A DNA stretch of 64,000 nucleotides. Origin: Bog-473 sp963704355 (lineage in GTDB: Bacteria; Actinomycetota; Acidimicrobiia; Acidimicrobiales; RAAP-2). Location of the stretch: contig OY969891.1 in the NCBI GenBank assembly GCA_963704355.1, forward strand, positions 1 through 64,000, written 5' to 3'. This document shows, one piece after another, positions 35,854 to 44,351 of this stretch (its first letter is position 1; each line of letters starts with the position of its first letter). The notes below the pieces were generated by a model, which saw only the letters and a list, made by a program, of their open reading frames with translations, was not told the origin of the DNA and made no database searches. The position numbers were made by a program, and so were the translations under genes.

Positions 35854-37013
35854 GCGGGACCCAGGGAACCAATTCACTGTTCCTCTACGACAGTCGCGCC
35901 GCCCGAGCGGTGCGACTGTCCGCGTTGGCGGTCATCGTCGGCACGACGTTCATTGGTCAGCCTCACGCCTCGTTGTCTGGCCACGGGCTGGTGATCCTGA
36001 TCAGCCTGATCGTGGCCGCCATCACCCAGCTGGTGATCACCCTGCAAGTGACGGGAAGGTGGGCGCTTCCGTTTATCGTGGCCAGCGCAGCGAGTTGCAG
36101 CGTGCTGGCCGGTTTCGACCCGACGGTGGGTACGGCCATTCTGATGGTCTTTGTAGGGCTCAGTGCGGGGGCCAATTTCAGCCTCTGTACGGGCGGCGCC
36201 GTGACGGCTCTGGCTGTATTGATCACCGCGCTCAGCGTCCTGATCTCCGGCCAGGGAACCGGCAACATCACGGTGGGGGTGGTGGCCGTGGTGGGTTTCC
36301 TGGCCGCGGCCGGCCGGAAGCAATATGCCCTGCGCGCTGAGGAGGCGGAGTTACGACTGGCCGATGCCGAGCGGGCTCGCGAGGAGCACGCCCTCGCCGC
36401 CACCCTGGCCGAGCGGGCCAATGCGGCCCGGGAAATCCACGACATCCTCGCCCACAGCCTGGGTGCATTGATCCTCCAGCTCGACGCCCTGGATGCGGTG
36501 CTCGGCACCGAGCAACCGGACCGCGCTCGCGCCACCCAGCTCCTAGCCCGGGCCCGAGCGCTGGCAGTCGGAGGCCTCGACGAAGCCAGGCAGGCTGTCG
36601 GGACTTTGCGCAGTGATGCGCCGCCCCTCATTGAAGGGCTCCGGCGGCTGGTCGATGCCACGCCGGGCGGCAGTCTTGAGATCACCGGAGCCCCGACTGA
36701 TTTATCGGCCAAGGGCGCGGTGGCGCTACGACGTACCGCTCAGGAAGGTCTCACCAATGCGGCGAAACATGCGCCCGGATCGGTCGCCAAGGTACGACTC
36801 GACTTTCGGCCCGACCAGGTCGTGCTGACGGTGTCCGATGCCGGGGGCGCTCGCAATGCCGCGCCGGGGTCACTGGCACAGATCGGTGGCGGCTACGGGA
36901 TCGAGGGGCTGCGGGAACGGGCAGAGCTGCTCGGCGGCACCTTGACAGCGGGCCCAGACGGCGTTGGTTGGCAAGTCATGCTGCGACTGCCTGCCGAAGG
37001 GGATACTCGGTGA
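35835..37013 (+). CDS. NarL-type sensor histidine kinase
   Basis: 392 residues. About five TM segments (residues 25-160) precede a coiled linker (AEEAELRLADAERAREEHALAATLAER). HisKA_3 follows: ANAAREIHDILAHSLGALILQLDALD, with the phospho-acceptor His in REIHD. The HATPase domain has AQEGLTNAAKHAPG (N box) and LTVSDAGG...GGYGIEGLRERAELLGGTLTAG (G boxes). It is coupled to membrane proteins upstream and overlaps the response regulator by four bases (GTGA). The signal is probably membrane-derived. Confidence 0.9.
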   Translation: MATDPVSGTQGTNSLFLYDSRAARAVRLSALAVIVGTTFIGQPHASLSGHGLVILISLIVAAITQLVITLQVTGRWALPFIVASAASCSVLAGFDPTVGTAILMVFVGLSAGANFSLCTGGAVTALAVLITALSVLISGQGTGNITVGVVAVVGFLAAAGRKQYALRAEEAELRLADAERAREEHALAATLAERANAAREIHDILAHSLGALILQLDALDAVLGTEQPDRARATQLLARARALAVGGLDEARQAVGTLRSDAPPLIEGLRRLVDATPGGSLEITGAPTDLSAKGAVALRRTAQEGLTNAAKHAPGSVAKVRLDFRPDQVVLTVSDAGGARNAAPGSLAQIGGGYGIEGLRERAELLGGTLTAGPDGVGWQVMLRLPAEGDTR

Positions 37014-37690
37014 ACGATGACGCACCGCCGCTCCGGATCGTGGTGGCGGATGACCAACGGGCGGTACGCGAGGCTCTGGCCACCCTGCTCGATGCCGAGC
37101 CAGGCCTAGAGGTCGCGGGCCTGGTGGCGGACGGCGAGGAAGCGGTCGAGCTGGCCCACCGGTTCTCTCCCGATGTGGTCCTGATGGACCTGCGCATGCC
37201 CAACGTGGACGGCGTGGTGGCCACCCAACGATTGGCGACCGAACTGCCCGACGTCAAGGTGGTGGTTCTCACCACCTTCGCCGACGACAGCAGCGTGCTG
37301 GCTGCACTCGAAGCCGGTGCCCTGGGCTTTCTTACTAAAGATGCCGGGCGGGACCAGATTGCTCTGGCGGTCCGTTCGGCCGCAGCAGGGCAAGCAGTCC
37401 TCGACCCGAGCGTCCAGGCCAGTCTCCTGCGGGCAGCATCACCAGCGGGGACGGCCTCCCCGCCCGTAAAGTCCGAGCCCACATCGCTGCCGGATGGCCT
37501 GACGCCACGAGAGGCCGACGTGCTACGTGGCATCGCTGCCGGACACAGCAACGCCGAGATTGCGGCGGAGATGTTCATCTCAGCAGTGACGGTAAAGAGC
37601 CACATCAATCACCTTTTTGCCAAGATCCATGTCCGCAGCCGGGCCGAAGCTGTCCGCTACGCCTACGACCACGGCCTGGCACCCGGATAG
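37010..37690 (+). CDS. NarL/LuxR-type response regulator
   Basis: 226 residues from GTG 37010, overlapping the kinase stop. The receiver domain has RIVVADDQRAVREALATLL (acidic pair), DVVLMDLRMPNVDG (phospho-acceptor Asp in LMDLRMP), VVLTTFAD (switch Thr) and GFLTKDAG (conserved Lys). The C-terminal LuxR HTH reads LTPREADVLRGIAAGHSNAEIAAEMFISAVTVKSHINHLFAKIHVRSRAEAVRYA. It is the output of the kinase encoded just before it. The target genes may be the two membrane protein genes of the same operon. Confidence 0.92.
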   Translation: MNDDAPPLRIVVADDQRAVREALATLLDAEPGLEVAGLVADGEEAVELAHRFSPDVVLMDLRMPNVDGVVATQRLATELPDVKVVVLTTFADDSSVLAALEAGALGFLTKDAGRDQIALAVRSAAAGQAVLDPSVQASLLRAASPAGTASPPVKSEPTSLPDGLTPREADVLRGIAAGHSNAEIAAEMFISAVTVKSHINHLFAKIHVRSRAEAVRYAYDHGLAPG

Positions 37691-37715
37691 TCCGGCAACT
37701 GGGTTGAGCGAACCA

Positions 37716-37739
37716 GCCGCGGCCGACTACAGCCGCGGC
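37716..37739. terminator. GC-rich hairpin after the response regulator
   Basis: GCCGCGGC at 37716-37723 and again at 37732-37739 can pair across an 8-base loop. It lies 26 bases past the stop of the signalling operon. No T-run follows, so it is a possible terminator in the high-GC style or merely a repeat. Confidence 0.35.
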
Positions 37740-37875
37740 CAAGTACTAATGATGCGATCGGAACAAGCGGGGGTCACGCAATCATTCACTGGCCGTCGTA
37801 TTGGTAAGCCCTCAGCGGGAGCGGATCGAAGGTCGGCGGTCGCTGCCACCAGTTCAAGGTGTCACAAAGCGTCGT

Positions 37876-37911
37876 CCCTACAAAATCCCTACAAATGCCC
37901 AGTCCTTGTAG
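37876..37911. repeat. Short direct and inverted repeats
   Basis: CCCTACAAAATCCCTACAAAT is an 11-base direct repeat. Its second CTACAA pairs with TTGTAG at 37906-37911. It lies in a gene-free stretch just left of module copy C and could be integrase arm-type sites or an operator. No gene can be assigned to 37740-38020. Confidence 0.35.
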
Positions 37912-38020
37912 TTGTCCCCAGTTCGTTTACCGTCTACTCCGTTAAGCTTTATCCACGTCAGAGGCTTGTTCCGAGAGGATGCGGCACTGGGCAATAGTGA
38001 CTGGACGCTTCGGATGGGGC

Positions 38021-38322
38021 TCATAACCCGAAAGTGGAGGCACTGCCGTCGACCCCAGGATCAGGACACGTGCCGGCGGGTGATCTTGTGGGCTCATCCC
38101 ACATGTCGTCGACTGACTTTCGGCGAACGTGCCACTGGCGTTCCGTCGTCTGCCCAGGTGCGGGTACCGGCGCGTCAGGGCCGATGATGTCGGCGTGCTC
38201 GCCGAGGAACGTGGTCATCGCCAACAGGGCACCGGAGCGATTCGCTCGGCGTTGTGACACACTGCCGCTCGGGCATGAGCACTGATCACTGGACAGGTCC
38301 AACGAGCGTCTGTCCGAGCGTG
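38021..38322. repeat. Dispersed module copy C, left part (cut by IS3)
   Basis: GTGCTCGCCGAGGAACGTGG and the following 80 bases match the left parts at 20.68, 44.99 and 56.34 kb. On the minus strand it reads LLAMTTFLGEHADIIGP, like ITFLGEQQVTT and ITLLGEYQDIT elsewhere. The tandem repeat that should follow is interrupted after GTG at 38320-38322 by the IS3 element and resumes at 39669. Confidence 0.6.
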
Positions 38323-38372
38323 TGAATCGCCCCGGGATTGGTGACTGCTCCTTCCCTTGAGAGGATGGAGCA

Positions 38373-38708
38373 ATGCCAGAGAAGAGCAAGGCGGGACGGG
38401 GTCCCTATCCGCCTGAGGTCCGGGAGCGGGCCGTGCGGATGGTCTTCGATCACCAGAGCGAGTACCCGTCGCAGTGGAAAGCCATCGAATCGATCGCGGC
38501 GAAGCTGGCGATCAACCACGAGACCCTGCGACAGTGGGTGAGGCGGGCCGAGACCGATGCCGGCGAGCGGCCCGGGCTGAGCACCGACGAGCGGGCCCGG
38601 ATGAAAGAGCTGGAAAAGGAGAACTTCGAGCTGCGCCGGGCCAATGAGATCTTGAAGGCGGCCTCGGCTTTCTTCGCGCGGGAGCTCGACCCGCGACCGC
38701 CCAAATAG
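38373..38708 (+). CDS. IS3 transposase OrfA (HTH protein)
   Basis: 111 residues. PPEVRERAVRMVFDHQSEYPSQWKAIESIAAKLAINHETLRQWVRRAE is the HTH, followed by a leucine-zipper-like helix ERARMKELEKENFELRRANEILKAASAFFARELDP. This is the standard OrfA of IS3 (IS407/IS51-like) elements. It binds the inverted repeats and is the N-terminal half of the OrfAB transposase. Confidence 0.93.
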   Translation: MPEKSKAGRGPYPPEVRERAVRMVFDHQSEYPSQWKAIESIAAKLAINHETLRQWVRRAETDAGERPGLSTDERARMKELEKENFELRRANEILKAASAFFARELDPRPPK

Positions 38709-39637
38709 TCGCCTTCATCGACGAACACCGACACAGGTTCGGGGTCGAGCCGATCTGCCGGGTGCTCTCAGAGCACGGGTGCAAGATCGCCCCGAATACC
38801 TATTGGGTGGCCAGAAAACGTCCACCGTCACCACGAGCCGTGCGCGACGAGGAGCTGAAGGACGAGATCTTGCGCGTCTGGGGCGACAACCTCGAGGTCT
38901 ATGGGGCCGACAAGGTTTGGACTCAGCTCAACCGCGAGGGCATCCGCGTGGCGCGTTGCACCGTCGAGCGCCTGATGCGTGAGTTGGGCCTCTCGGGGGC
39001 CCGCCGGGGCCGGGCCTACAAGGTCACCACCCGCTTCGACGAGCGCCAGCACCGCCCGGCTGACCTCGTCGAGCGCCGCTTCAGCGCGGATGAACCCAAC
39101 CGGCTCTGGGTGGCCGATCTGACCTACGTGAAGACCCACGCCGGCTGGGTCTACGCCGCCTTCATCATCGACGTGTTCTCCCGCATGGTGGTGGGCTGGC
39201 AGATCTCCGAGTCCTTGCGATCTGACCTCGCCATCGACGCCCTCGAGATGGCGGTGTGGAACCGGTCCCGCAACGGCCAGGTCCTCGACGGCCTGGTCCA
39301 TCACAGCGACAGGGGCGTCCAGTATTTATCGATTCGCTACTCCGAGCGCCTCGACGAGAACGACATCGTCGCCTCCGTCGGCTCGCGCGGTGACAGCTAT
39401 GACAATGCCATGGCCGAGGCCTTCAACAGCCTCTACAAGTGGGAGCTCATCTACCCCCAGGGACCGTGGAGGGGCCTCGACGACGTCGAGTTCGCCACCC
39501 TCAGCTATATCGACTGGTTCAACCACCGCCGGCTGCACGGCGAGATCACCGATGACAACTCCTACGTCACCCCAGCAGAGTTCGAAGCGACCTACTACCG
39601 TCAAATGCAACCGGCCGCAGAGGCCGCTACCCAATAA
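38705..39637 (+). CDS. IS3 transposase OrfB (DDE integrase)
   Basis: The frame enters at about 38705 (IVAFIDEHRHRFGVEPICRVL), one base back relative to OrfA. It is thus expected to be made by -1 frameshifting near the OrfA end; the first internal ATG is at 38762. The HTH_21 region (YWVARKRPPSPRAVRDEELKDEILRVW) precedes the rve core. The DDE residues sit in LWVADLTYVK, LVHHSDRGVQY and SYDNAMAEAFNSLYKWELI. It is intact, ending WFNHRRLHGEI...PAEFE. Confidence 0.93.
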   Translation: MVAFIDEHRHRFGVEPICRVLSEHGCKIAPNTYWVARKRPPSPRAVRDEELKDEILRVWGDNLEVYGADKVWTQLNREGIRVARCTVERLMRELGLSGARRGRAYKVTTRFDERQHRPADLVERRFSADEPNRLWVADLTYVKTHAGWVYAAFIIDVFSRMVVGWQISESLRSDLAIDALEMAVWNRSRNGQVLDGLVHHSDRGVQYLSIRYSERLDENDIVASVGSRGDSYDNAMAEAFNSLYKWELIYPQGPWRGLDDVEFATLSYIDWFNHRRLHGEITDDNSYVTPAEFEATYYRQMQPAAEAATQ

Positions 39638-39668
39638 CCCGAGCAGTCATGGAACCCGGGGCGGTTCA

Positions 39669-39935
39669 GTGTCTTTACGTGTCTTTACCGTGCGGGAAGT
39701 AGAGGGATCGTGAGGGAACCTGAGGGGATCGCAACCCTGCTACCAGGAAAGTCCTCGGAAAGGACCTGGTCAAAACACCGAGAACCAGACATTCGCAACG
39801 TAGAGGCAGAGGGTTCGAGTCCCTTCACCTCCACAAAGGGCCAGGTCAAGGGCCTAAAGTGGGATCCCGCCAAGGTCACGAAGCGCCCAGAGCGCTACGT
39901 GAGCTTCGTAGAGGTTGTGGTGTGTCTCCGGTACT
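39669..39935. repeat. Dispersed module copy C, right part
   Basis: Begins with GTGTCTTTACGTGTCTTTAC (39669-39688), then GAGGGAACCTGAGGGGATCG, the stem ACCAGG/CCTGGT (39742-39747 with 39765-39770), the tRNA-like end, GGCCAGGTCAAGGGCCTAAA, and AAGCGCCCAGAGCGCTACGT shared with copy A. It is continuous with the left part at 38322 once IS3 is removed. The gap from 39936 to the MFS stop at 40123 shows no gene. Confidence 0.65.
39786..39833 (+). other. tRNA 3'-half-like sequence (att-like)
   Basis: ATTCGCAACG, a T-arm GAGGG-TTCGAGT-CCCTT and the acceptor strand CACCTCC then A, nearly identical to 20905-20949. No matching 5' tRNA half is found upstream. Confidence 0.6.
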
Positions 39936-40122
39936 TCAGTCCAAACTTGCAGTTCAAAGGGCTGAATGAGAGCCAGGGGTCATGCGTCGCTTTTCGGTCA
40001 GCGTGCGGTTAAAAAGGGTCGCGGAGAACACCGTTTCTTTAGGCAACCTTCGCGCTTCAGTCCCTAATTCGATCGTGTTGCGGACGGGCCCTTTCTGCGC
40101 CTGGTCGGACTCACCGCCCTCT

Positions 40123-41334
40123 CTATTTTGGCGAATGACCTCGCTGGTTGGCGGGCACGTCGACTTCCTTTGCGGTTCGGCTGACGAGCACGAGCGAGCC
40201 GCTTGCCGCTATGACAGCAGCCAGAATCAGTGGACCGGTCGTGCCGTAGGTGTTGAAAAGCAGGCCGCCGGCCACTGACCCGGCGGCCAGCGAACCTTGT
40301 AGCGCGGAGACGAACAGGGCCAGACCGCCTTCTACGCTGGCCGGCATTGTCCGAGCCATCCAAGTTTGCGCGGCTACGGGGACCGCACCGAACCCGGCGC
40401 CCCACACAAGTACGAGGGCGATGACGACCGGGTGCATTCCGCTGATGACAGCGATCAAGAGAGTAGCCATCGCAATGAGCAATCCGGCTCCGAAGAGGGT
40501 TGCGCGCAGATGGCGGCGCACGGTGACTCCAGCGGTAAAATTCGTTGCCCCGCCGGCCAACCCGAATCCGAGCAGGACGACCGTGACCTGCTCGCCGGTC
40601 AGCCCGGCCCGACTCTGTAGGAGTGGGTTGATGTAGGTGTAGGCGGCGAAGTAGGCGAAGAAGATGGCAGCGGCGGCGATAAGGCCAATCCGTGCCGTAC
40701 TGACCTTGAGTATGGTCAGCAACGTCTGCGGATGGACGGGTATCCCGGTCCCGAGGCACGGTAATGCCGCCATCTGTAGAACGATGGCGGCTCCTGCCAA
40801 GCCGGCGGCGATCGCGAAGGCGACCCGCCAACTGGTGAGGTTCCCTATGAGCGCGGCGGTTGGTAGCGCTGCCACAGTTGCCAGGAAGATCCCGCTGCTG
40901 ACCAACGCGATCGCAGTACCACGCGCCTCTTCGCGGACGAGCGACATTGCCGCTCCGGCACCGAAGACCCAGAACCCTCCGATGCACACGCCGAGGAGAG
41001 CCCTGGCCACGAGCATGATCTCGAAGTTCGGGGCGGCGGCGGCGACCACATCGGAGGTCAACACCAAGGCACTCAAGGTCCACAGCAAGACACGGCGCTC
41101 GATACGAGCCGAGCCCAGCGTCAGGATCGGACCGGCGATGGCTGCGGCGACGGCGGGGACGACGACCATAAGTCCGGCCAACCCGATGGAGACGCCGAAG
41201 GCTTGGCTGAGATGGGGGAGGAGGCCGACGGGAATCACCTCGGAGAAGACGAGCGCGAACGATCCCAGGGCGATCGACCAGACGGCGAACCACCGGTCAC
41301 CGCTGCTGGTTTGCTGGGGGTTGTGACAACTCAT
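40123..41334 (-). CDS. DHA1-type MFS exporter
   Basis: About 403 residues from ATG 41334 (a TTG at 41388 would add 18). Twelve TM segments: WFAVWSIALGSFALVFSEVIPVGLLPHLSQAFGVSIGLAGLMVVVPAVAAAIAGPILT and LLGVCIGGFWVFGAGAAMSLVREEARGTAIALVSSGIFLATV fit the AraJ/NepI/PbuE-like subfamily, which exports sugars, purine nucleosides or drugs. It is the first gene after module copy C. Confidence 0.83.
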   Translation of the reverse strand: MSCHNPQQTSSGDRWFAVWSIALGSFALVFSEVIPVGLLPHLSQAFGVSIGLAGLMVVVPAVAAAIAGPILTLGSARIERRVLLWTLSALVLTSDVVAAAAPNFEIMLVARALLGVCIGGFWVFGAGAAMSLVREEARGTAIALVSSGIFLATVAALPTAALIGNLTSWRVAFAIAAGLAGAAIVLQMAALPCLGTGIPVHPQTLLTILKVSTARIGLIAAAAIFFAYFAAYTYINPLLQSRAGLTGEQVTVVLLGFGLAGGATNFTAGVTVRRHLRATLFGAGLLIAMATLLIAVISGMHPVVIALVLVWGAGFGAVPVAAQTWMARTMPASVEGGLALFVSALQGSLAAGSVAGGLLFNTYGTTGPLILAAVIAASGSLVLVSRTAKEVDVPANQRGHSPK

Positions 41335-41509
41335 CCGGTCGGCCAGCTGGGCCGCTGCGGGTCGACGTTGGAGTATCACCTCGGTCAACGTCGAGTCCGG
41401 CTGGGTCGATAGAAAGGTTCAGCTCGCGAACGATCCCGGATGCCCAAGGGCTGCCGGTGGGCCTGGCGAATGAGACCGACGCGGATCGGAAAAAGGATCC
41501 TCGCCGCTC

Positions 41510-42423
41510 TCATGCGACGGTCAGGATGAGCTTCTCGCGTGCTGCGCCGTTGTCGAGCAGAGCGTGCGCTTCGGGTGCTCGCTCGATCGGTATCTGGCGC
41601 TGCGCCCGGAGGCGAAGGACGCCGGAGGCCAGGAGCGCCATGGTGTGATCGAGCGCATCGGGAGCCGGTCCGGAGTCGGCGCGGACAGCGCCACGCCGAG
41701 ATCGGCGGGGTGTTCGTCGGCGAGAGTGATGACCCGAGAGGGACCGCCCGCCAGCTCGACGGCGGCGCTCAAGCTGCCACCCCTTCCGGCGGCGTCGAAT
41801 ACGGCGTCGACCGATGGCGTATGGGCATGCACCTGCTCGATGAGGTCCGTTCCGTAACGAACCGGTACCGCGCCGAGCTCACCGACGAAGTCTTGGTCTT
41901 GAGGACCGGCGGCGCTGATGACGGTCAGGCCTTGTGCAATCGCCAGCTGGGTGGCGATCACGCCAACGGAACCGGCCCCGCCCAAAATCAGCAGGGTTTC
42001 GCCGCGGGCGACGTGGAGTTGGCGCAAGACGCCAACCGCTGCCTCGGCGGACGCCGGGAAGGCGGCCGCATCGCTCCAAGTGACGTTCGAGGGTTTGTGG
42101 GTCCATGTCGACGCCAGCACATACTGGGCGTAGCCGCCGAGGCTGGCCAGCAGCGACGTGACCTCGTCGCCCTCCTTCACGCCGGTTACGGAAGGTCCCA
42201 GCGAGTCGACCACGCCGGCCGCCTCGAAGCCCAAGACGGCGTCAGGTGGCAGCGGGAATACAGCCTGAAGGTCACCTCGGCGGATCTTGGCATCGGTGGG
42301 GCCCACGCCAGCGGCGCGCACCCGGATTCGCACCTGCCCCGCCCTGGGCTGGGGCATGGCGGTCTCCTTCCAGACGAGCACGTCGGGCGGGCCATAGCCA
42401 GTGAGAACGGACGATTTGGGCAT
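41510..42423 (-). pseudogene. Zinc-free MDR/quinone-oxidoreductase-type protein, C-terminal frameshift
   Basis: SSVLTGYGPPDVLVWKETAMPQPRAGQVRIRVRAAGVGPTDAKIRRG and VLGFEAAGVVDSLGPSVTGVKEGDEV form the GroES-like domain without zinc cysteines. LLILGGAGSVGVIATQLAIAQGLTVISAA is the NADPH Rossmann fold. After GVALSAPTPDR the frame shifts near 41690; the other frame reads ...RQIPIERAPEAHALLDNGA, then REKLILTVA, and ends at 41510. With one base restored the protein is of normal length (about 304). Members reduce quinones or enones with NADPH. It is co-directional with the SDR and LLM genes. Confidence 0.8.
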
Positions 42424-42483
42424 GGGCGGTCCTCCCAGACGTTGAGACGGGCGGTCGGTTGGAATGGAATGGTGGGGTCAAGT

Positions 42484-43233
42484 TCAGATCTGTTCGCTTC
42501 CACCATCGACGAATATCTCGCCTCCGGTCATGAAGCTGCTTTCCGATGAGGCCAGGAACAGCACCGCGTTGGCGATCTCCTCTGGCTGGCCCAGGCGTCC
42601 CAGCGGGACCTGGCTGGCGATGGCCTGCAAGAGGCTTTGAGCCTGTTCGGTATCCGGTGCCAGGGCACTGAGTCCAGGAGTATTGGTCGGGCCGGGCACA
42701 ATGGTGTTCACCCGGATACCCCGGCCAGCGAGTTCGGCCGCCCAGGTGCGACCGAAGGACCGGATGGCTGCTTTGGATGCGGCGTAGACGCTGAACGCCG
42801 AAGTGCCGTTGGTCGCCGCCGATGAGCCGGAGAGCACGATGGAGGCGCCGTCGTTCAGAAGCGGTAGCGCCTTCTGTACCGTGAACAGGGTTCCACGAAC
42901 GTTGATGCCGAAGGTCTCGTCGAACTGCCTGGGCGTGATCTGGCCCAGCGGTACGAACCCGCCGCCGCCCGCGTTGGCGAACAGCACATCCAAACCCCGC
43001 CCGCGTTGGAAGATGGTCTCCATGAGCCTGTCGAGGTCATCGAGATCGGCGACGTCACTCGGGAATCCCGTAGCGTCCTCGCCGATCGAAGCGACGGCGA
43101 CTTCGAGTTCAAGCCTGCGCCTCCCGGTGATGAATACGTGGGCGCCTTCGGCGGCGAATCGACGAGCAGCGGCCAGACCAATCCCGGCAGTGCCGCCGGT
43201 GACGAGCGCCGTCTTACCTTCGAGTATCCCCAT
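42484..43233 (-). CDS. Short-chain dehydrogenase/reductase
   Basis: 249 residues. TALVTGGTAGIGLAAARRFAAEGAHVFITGRR is the TGxxxGIG cofactor motif with a following GRR suggesting NADP. DVLFANAGGG is the NAG motif. The catalytic Ser lies in IVLSGSSAA, with Tyr and Lys in YAASKAA. VNTIVPGPTNTPG and the FMTGGEIFVDGG end complete a classical SDR. Its place between MDR and LLM oxidoreductases suggests a TetR-controlled reductive detoxification operon. Confidence 0.9.
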   Translation of the reverse strand: MGILEGKTALVTGGTAGIGLAAARRFAAEGAHVFITGRRRLELEVAVASIGEDATGFPSDVADLDDLDRLMETIFQRGRGLDVLFANAGGGGFVPLGQITPRQFDETFGINVRGTLFTVQKALPLLNDGASIVLSGSSAATNGTSAFSVYAASKAAIRSFGRTWAAELAGRGIRVNTIVPGPTNTPGLSALAPDTEQAQSLLQAIASQVPLGRLGQPEEIANAVLFLASSESSFMTGGEIFVDGGSEQI

Positions 43234-43302
43234 CGTTCTGCTCCTTCTGTTGGGTGTTAGCGCGGTATGGTCATGTCTGCGGTGTTGCTCACGCGGAGTC
43301 GA

Positions 43303-44190
43303 TCAGGCGAGTGCCCGGACCAGTTCGGCCAGTTCCCGCCACTGCGGTCTCGGCTCGCCGTCCTGGGCGCCCAAGACGTGGACCGCGACATGGTCGGCTC
43401 CCGCGTCGAGATGGGTTTGAATGCGCGACCGGATGTCCTCGGGCGAGCCCCAGGCGACGACGGCGTCGATGAGCCGGTCACTACCACCCGGCACGACATC
43501 GGCATCGGTGAAACCGATTCGGCGCAGGTTTTGCTGATAGGCCGGTAAGCCGATGAACATGCCGATTCCGTCGCGGGCGATGGCGCGAGCCCGGGCGGGG
43601 TCGGTCTCGAACACCACTGCCAGATGGGGAGCGATGAGGGGGTCGTGGCCGATCCGGCGCCGAGTGGTCACGCTGTACTGCGGTGTGACGAGAAACGGGT
43701 GTATCCCTGCCGTGCGCGACGCTGCCAGCTCGGCCATCTTCGGACCGTTCGCCCCGAGCAGTCGCCGCTCTGGCCGGACTGGGTGTGCGGTCTCGTCCAG
43801 GCGGTCGAGGAACGCCCCGACCGCGGCGATCGGGTTTCCATAGACTTGGCCGGCGTTCACCGCCGCCTGCATGTTGCTCACCCCGAACCCGGTGATCGTT
43901 CGCGGCCCGAACTCTGTGTCCAATTGGTGGAGCCGATCACCTATGGCCGTCGGGTCCTGTCCCCAGATCCCCAGCACACCCACGACGACAGCCGAGTTCG
44001 GTGCCGACCGCAGCAAGTGGCCGACATCGTCGAAGACACCATGACCGTCCAAGCCTGGGAACCACAACGCCCGCAACCCAAGCGCATCCAGTTCAGCGGC
44101 AGCGTCCTGCACCTGGGGGCGTCCCGCGTCGCGGAGCTCCATGCTCCACACACCCACCCGCCCCAGGAGCGACCTCACATCATTGACCAC
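43303..44190 (-). CDS. F420-dependent LLM-class oxidoreductase
   Basis: 295 residues; the GTG at 44190 has GGAG seven bases before it. RVGVWSMELRDAGRPQVQDAAAELDALGLRALWFPG opens the TIM barrel. VGVLGIWGQDPTAIGDRLHQLDTEFGPRTITGFGVS and GSDRLIDAVVAWGSPEDIRSRIQTHLDAGADHVAVHVLG complete the luciferase-like pattern. It is a paralogue of 10999-11853. F420 use is expected from the subfamily. Divergent from the TetR gene at 44352, with a palindrome between. Confidence 0.85.
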   Translation of the reverse strand: MVNDVRSLLGRVGVWSMELRDAGRPQVQDAAAELDALGLRALWFPGLDGHGVFDDVGHLLRSAPNSAVVVGVLGIWGQDPTAIGDRLHQLDTEFGPRTITGFGVSNMQAAVNAGQVYGNPIAAVGAFLDRLDETAHPVRPERRLLGANGPKMAELAASRTAGIHPFLVTPQYSVTTRRRIGHDPLIAPHLAVVFETDPARARAIARDGIGMFIGLPAYQQNLRRIGFTDADVVPGGSDRLIDAVVAWGSPEDIRSRIQTHLDAGADHVAVHVLGAQDGEPRPQWRELAELVRALA

Positions 44191-44274
44191 GACGACCTCC
44201 GTAAATCGGTACCGAATCGGTTCTGACCTCGATCTCAGTGAAGATGCTCCTGCCTGGCTGGGGTTACTTACCCG

Positions 44275-44296
44275 TTCTGTAGTATCCGTTACAGAA
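44275..44296. promoter_or_regulatory. TetR operator-like palindrome
   Basis: TTCTGTA, eight bases, TACAGAA: a perfect 7-bp inverted repeat between the LLM gene and the divergent TetR gene. A further TTCTGT half-site follows at about 44324, and TATAGAAT at 44333 is a likely -10 for TetR. It should serve both promoters. Confidence 0.7.
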
Positions 44297-44351
44297 CCCC
44301 TCGCCGGACTGTACCACGGTTCTGTGCCGACCGCTATAGAATTCTGGGGCC

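Larger units (their letters stand above)
38323..39668 (+). mobile_element. IS3-family insertion sequence, complete
   Basis: 1346 bases. The left end TGAATCGCCCCGGGATTGG and the right end, read inward as TGAACCGCCCCGGGTTCCA, are imperfect inverted repeats; both then reach GACTGCTC. GTG directly before the left end and directly after the right end is a 3-bp target duplication. Removing the element and one GTG rebuilds the tandem repeat of the surrounding module, which confirms the boundaries. It carries orfA and orfB in the usual overlapping frames and looks recently active. Confidence 0.92.
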
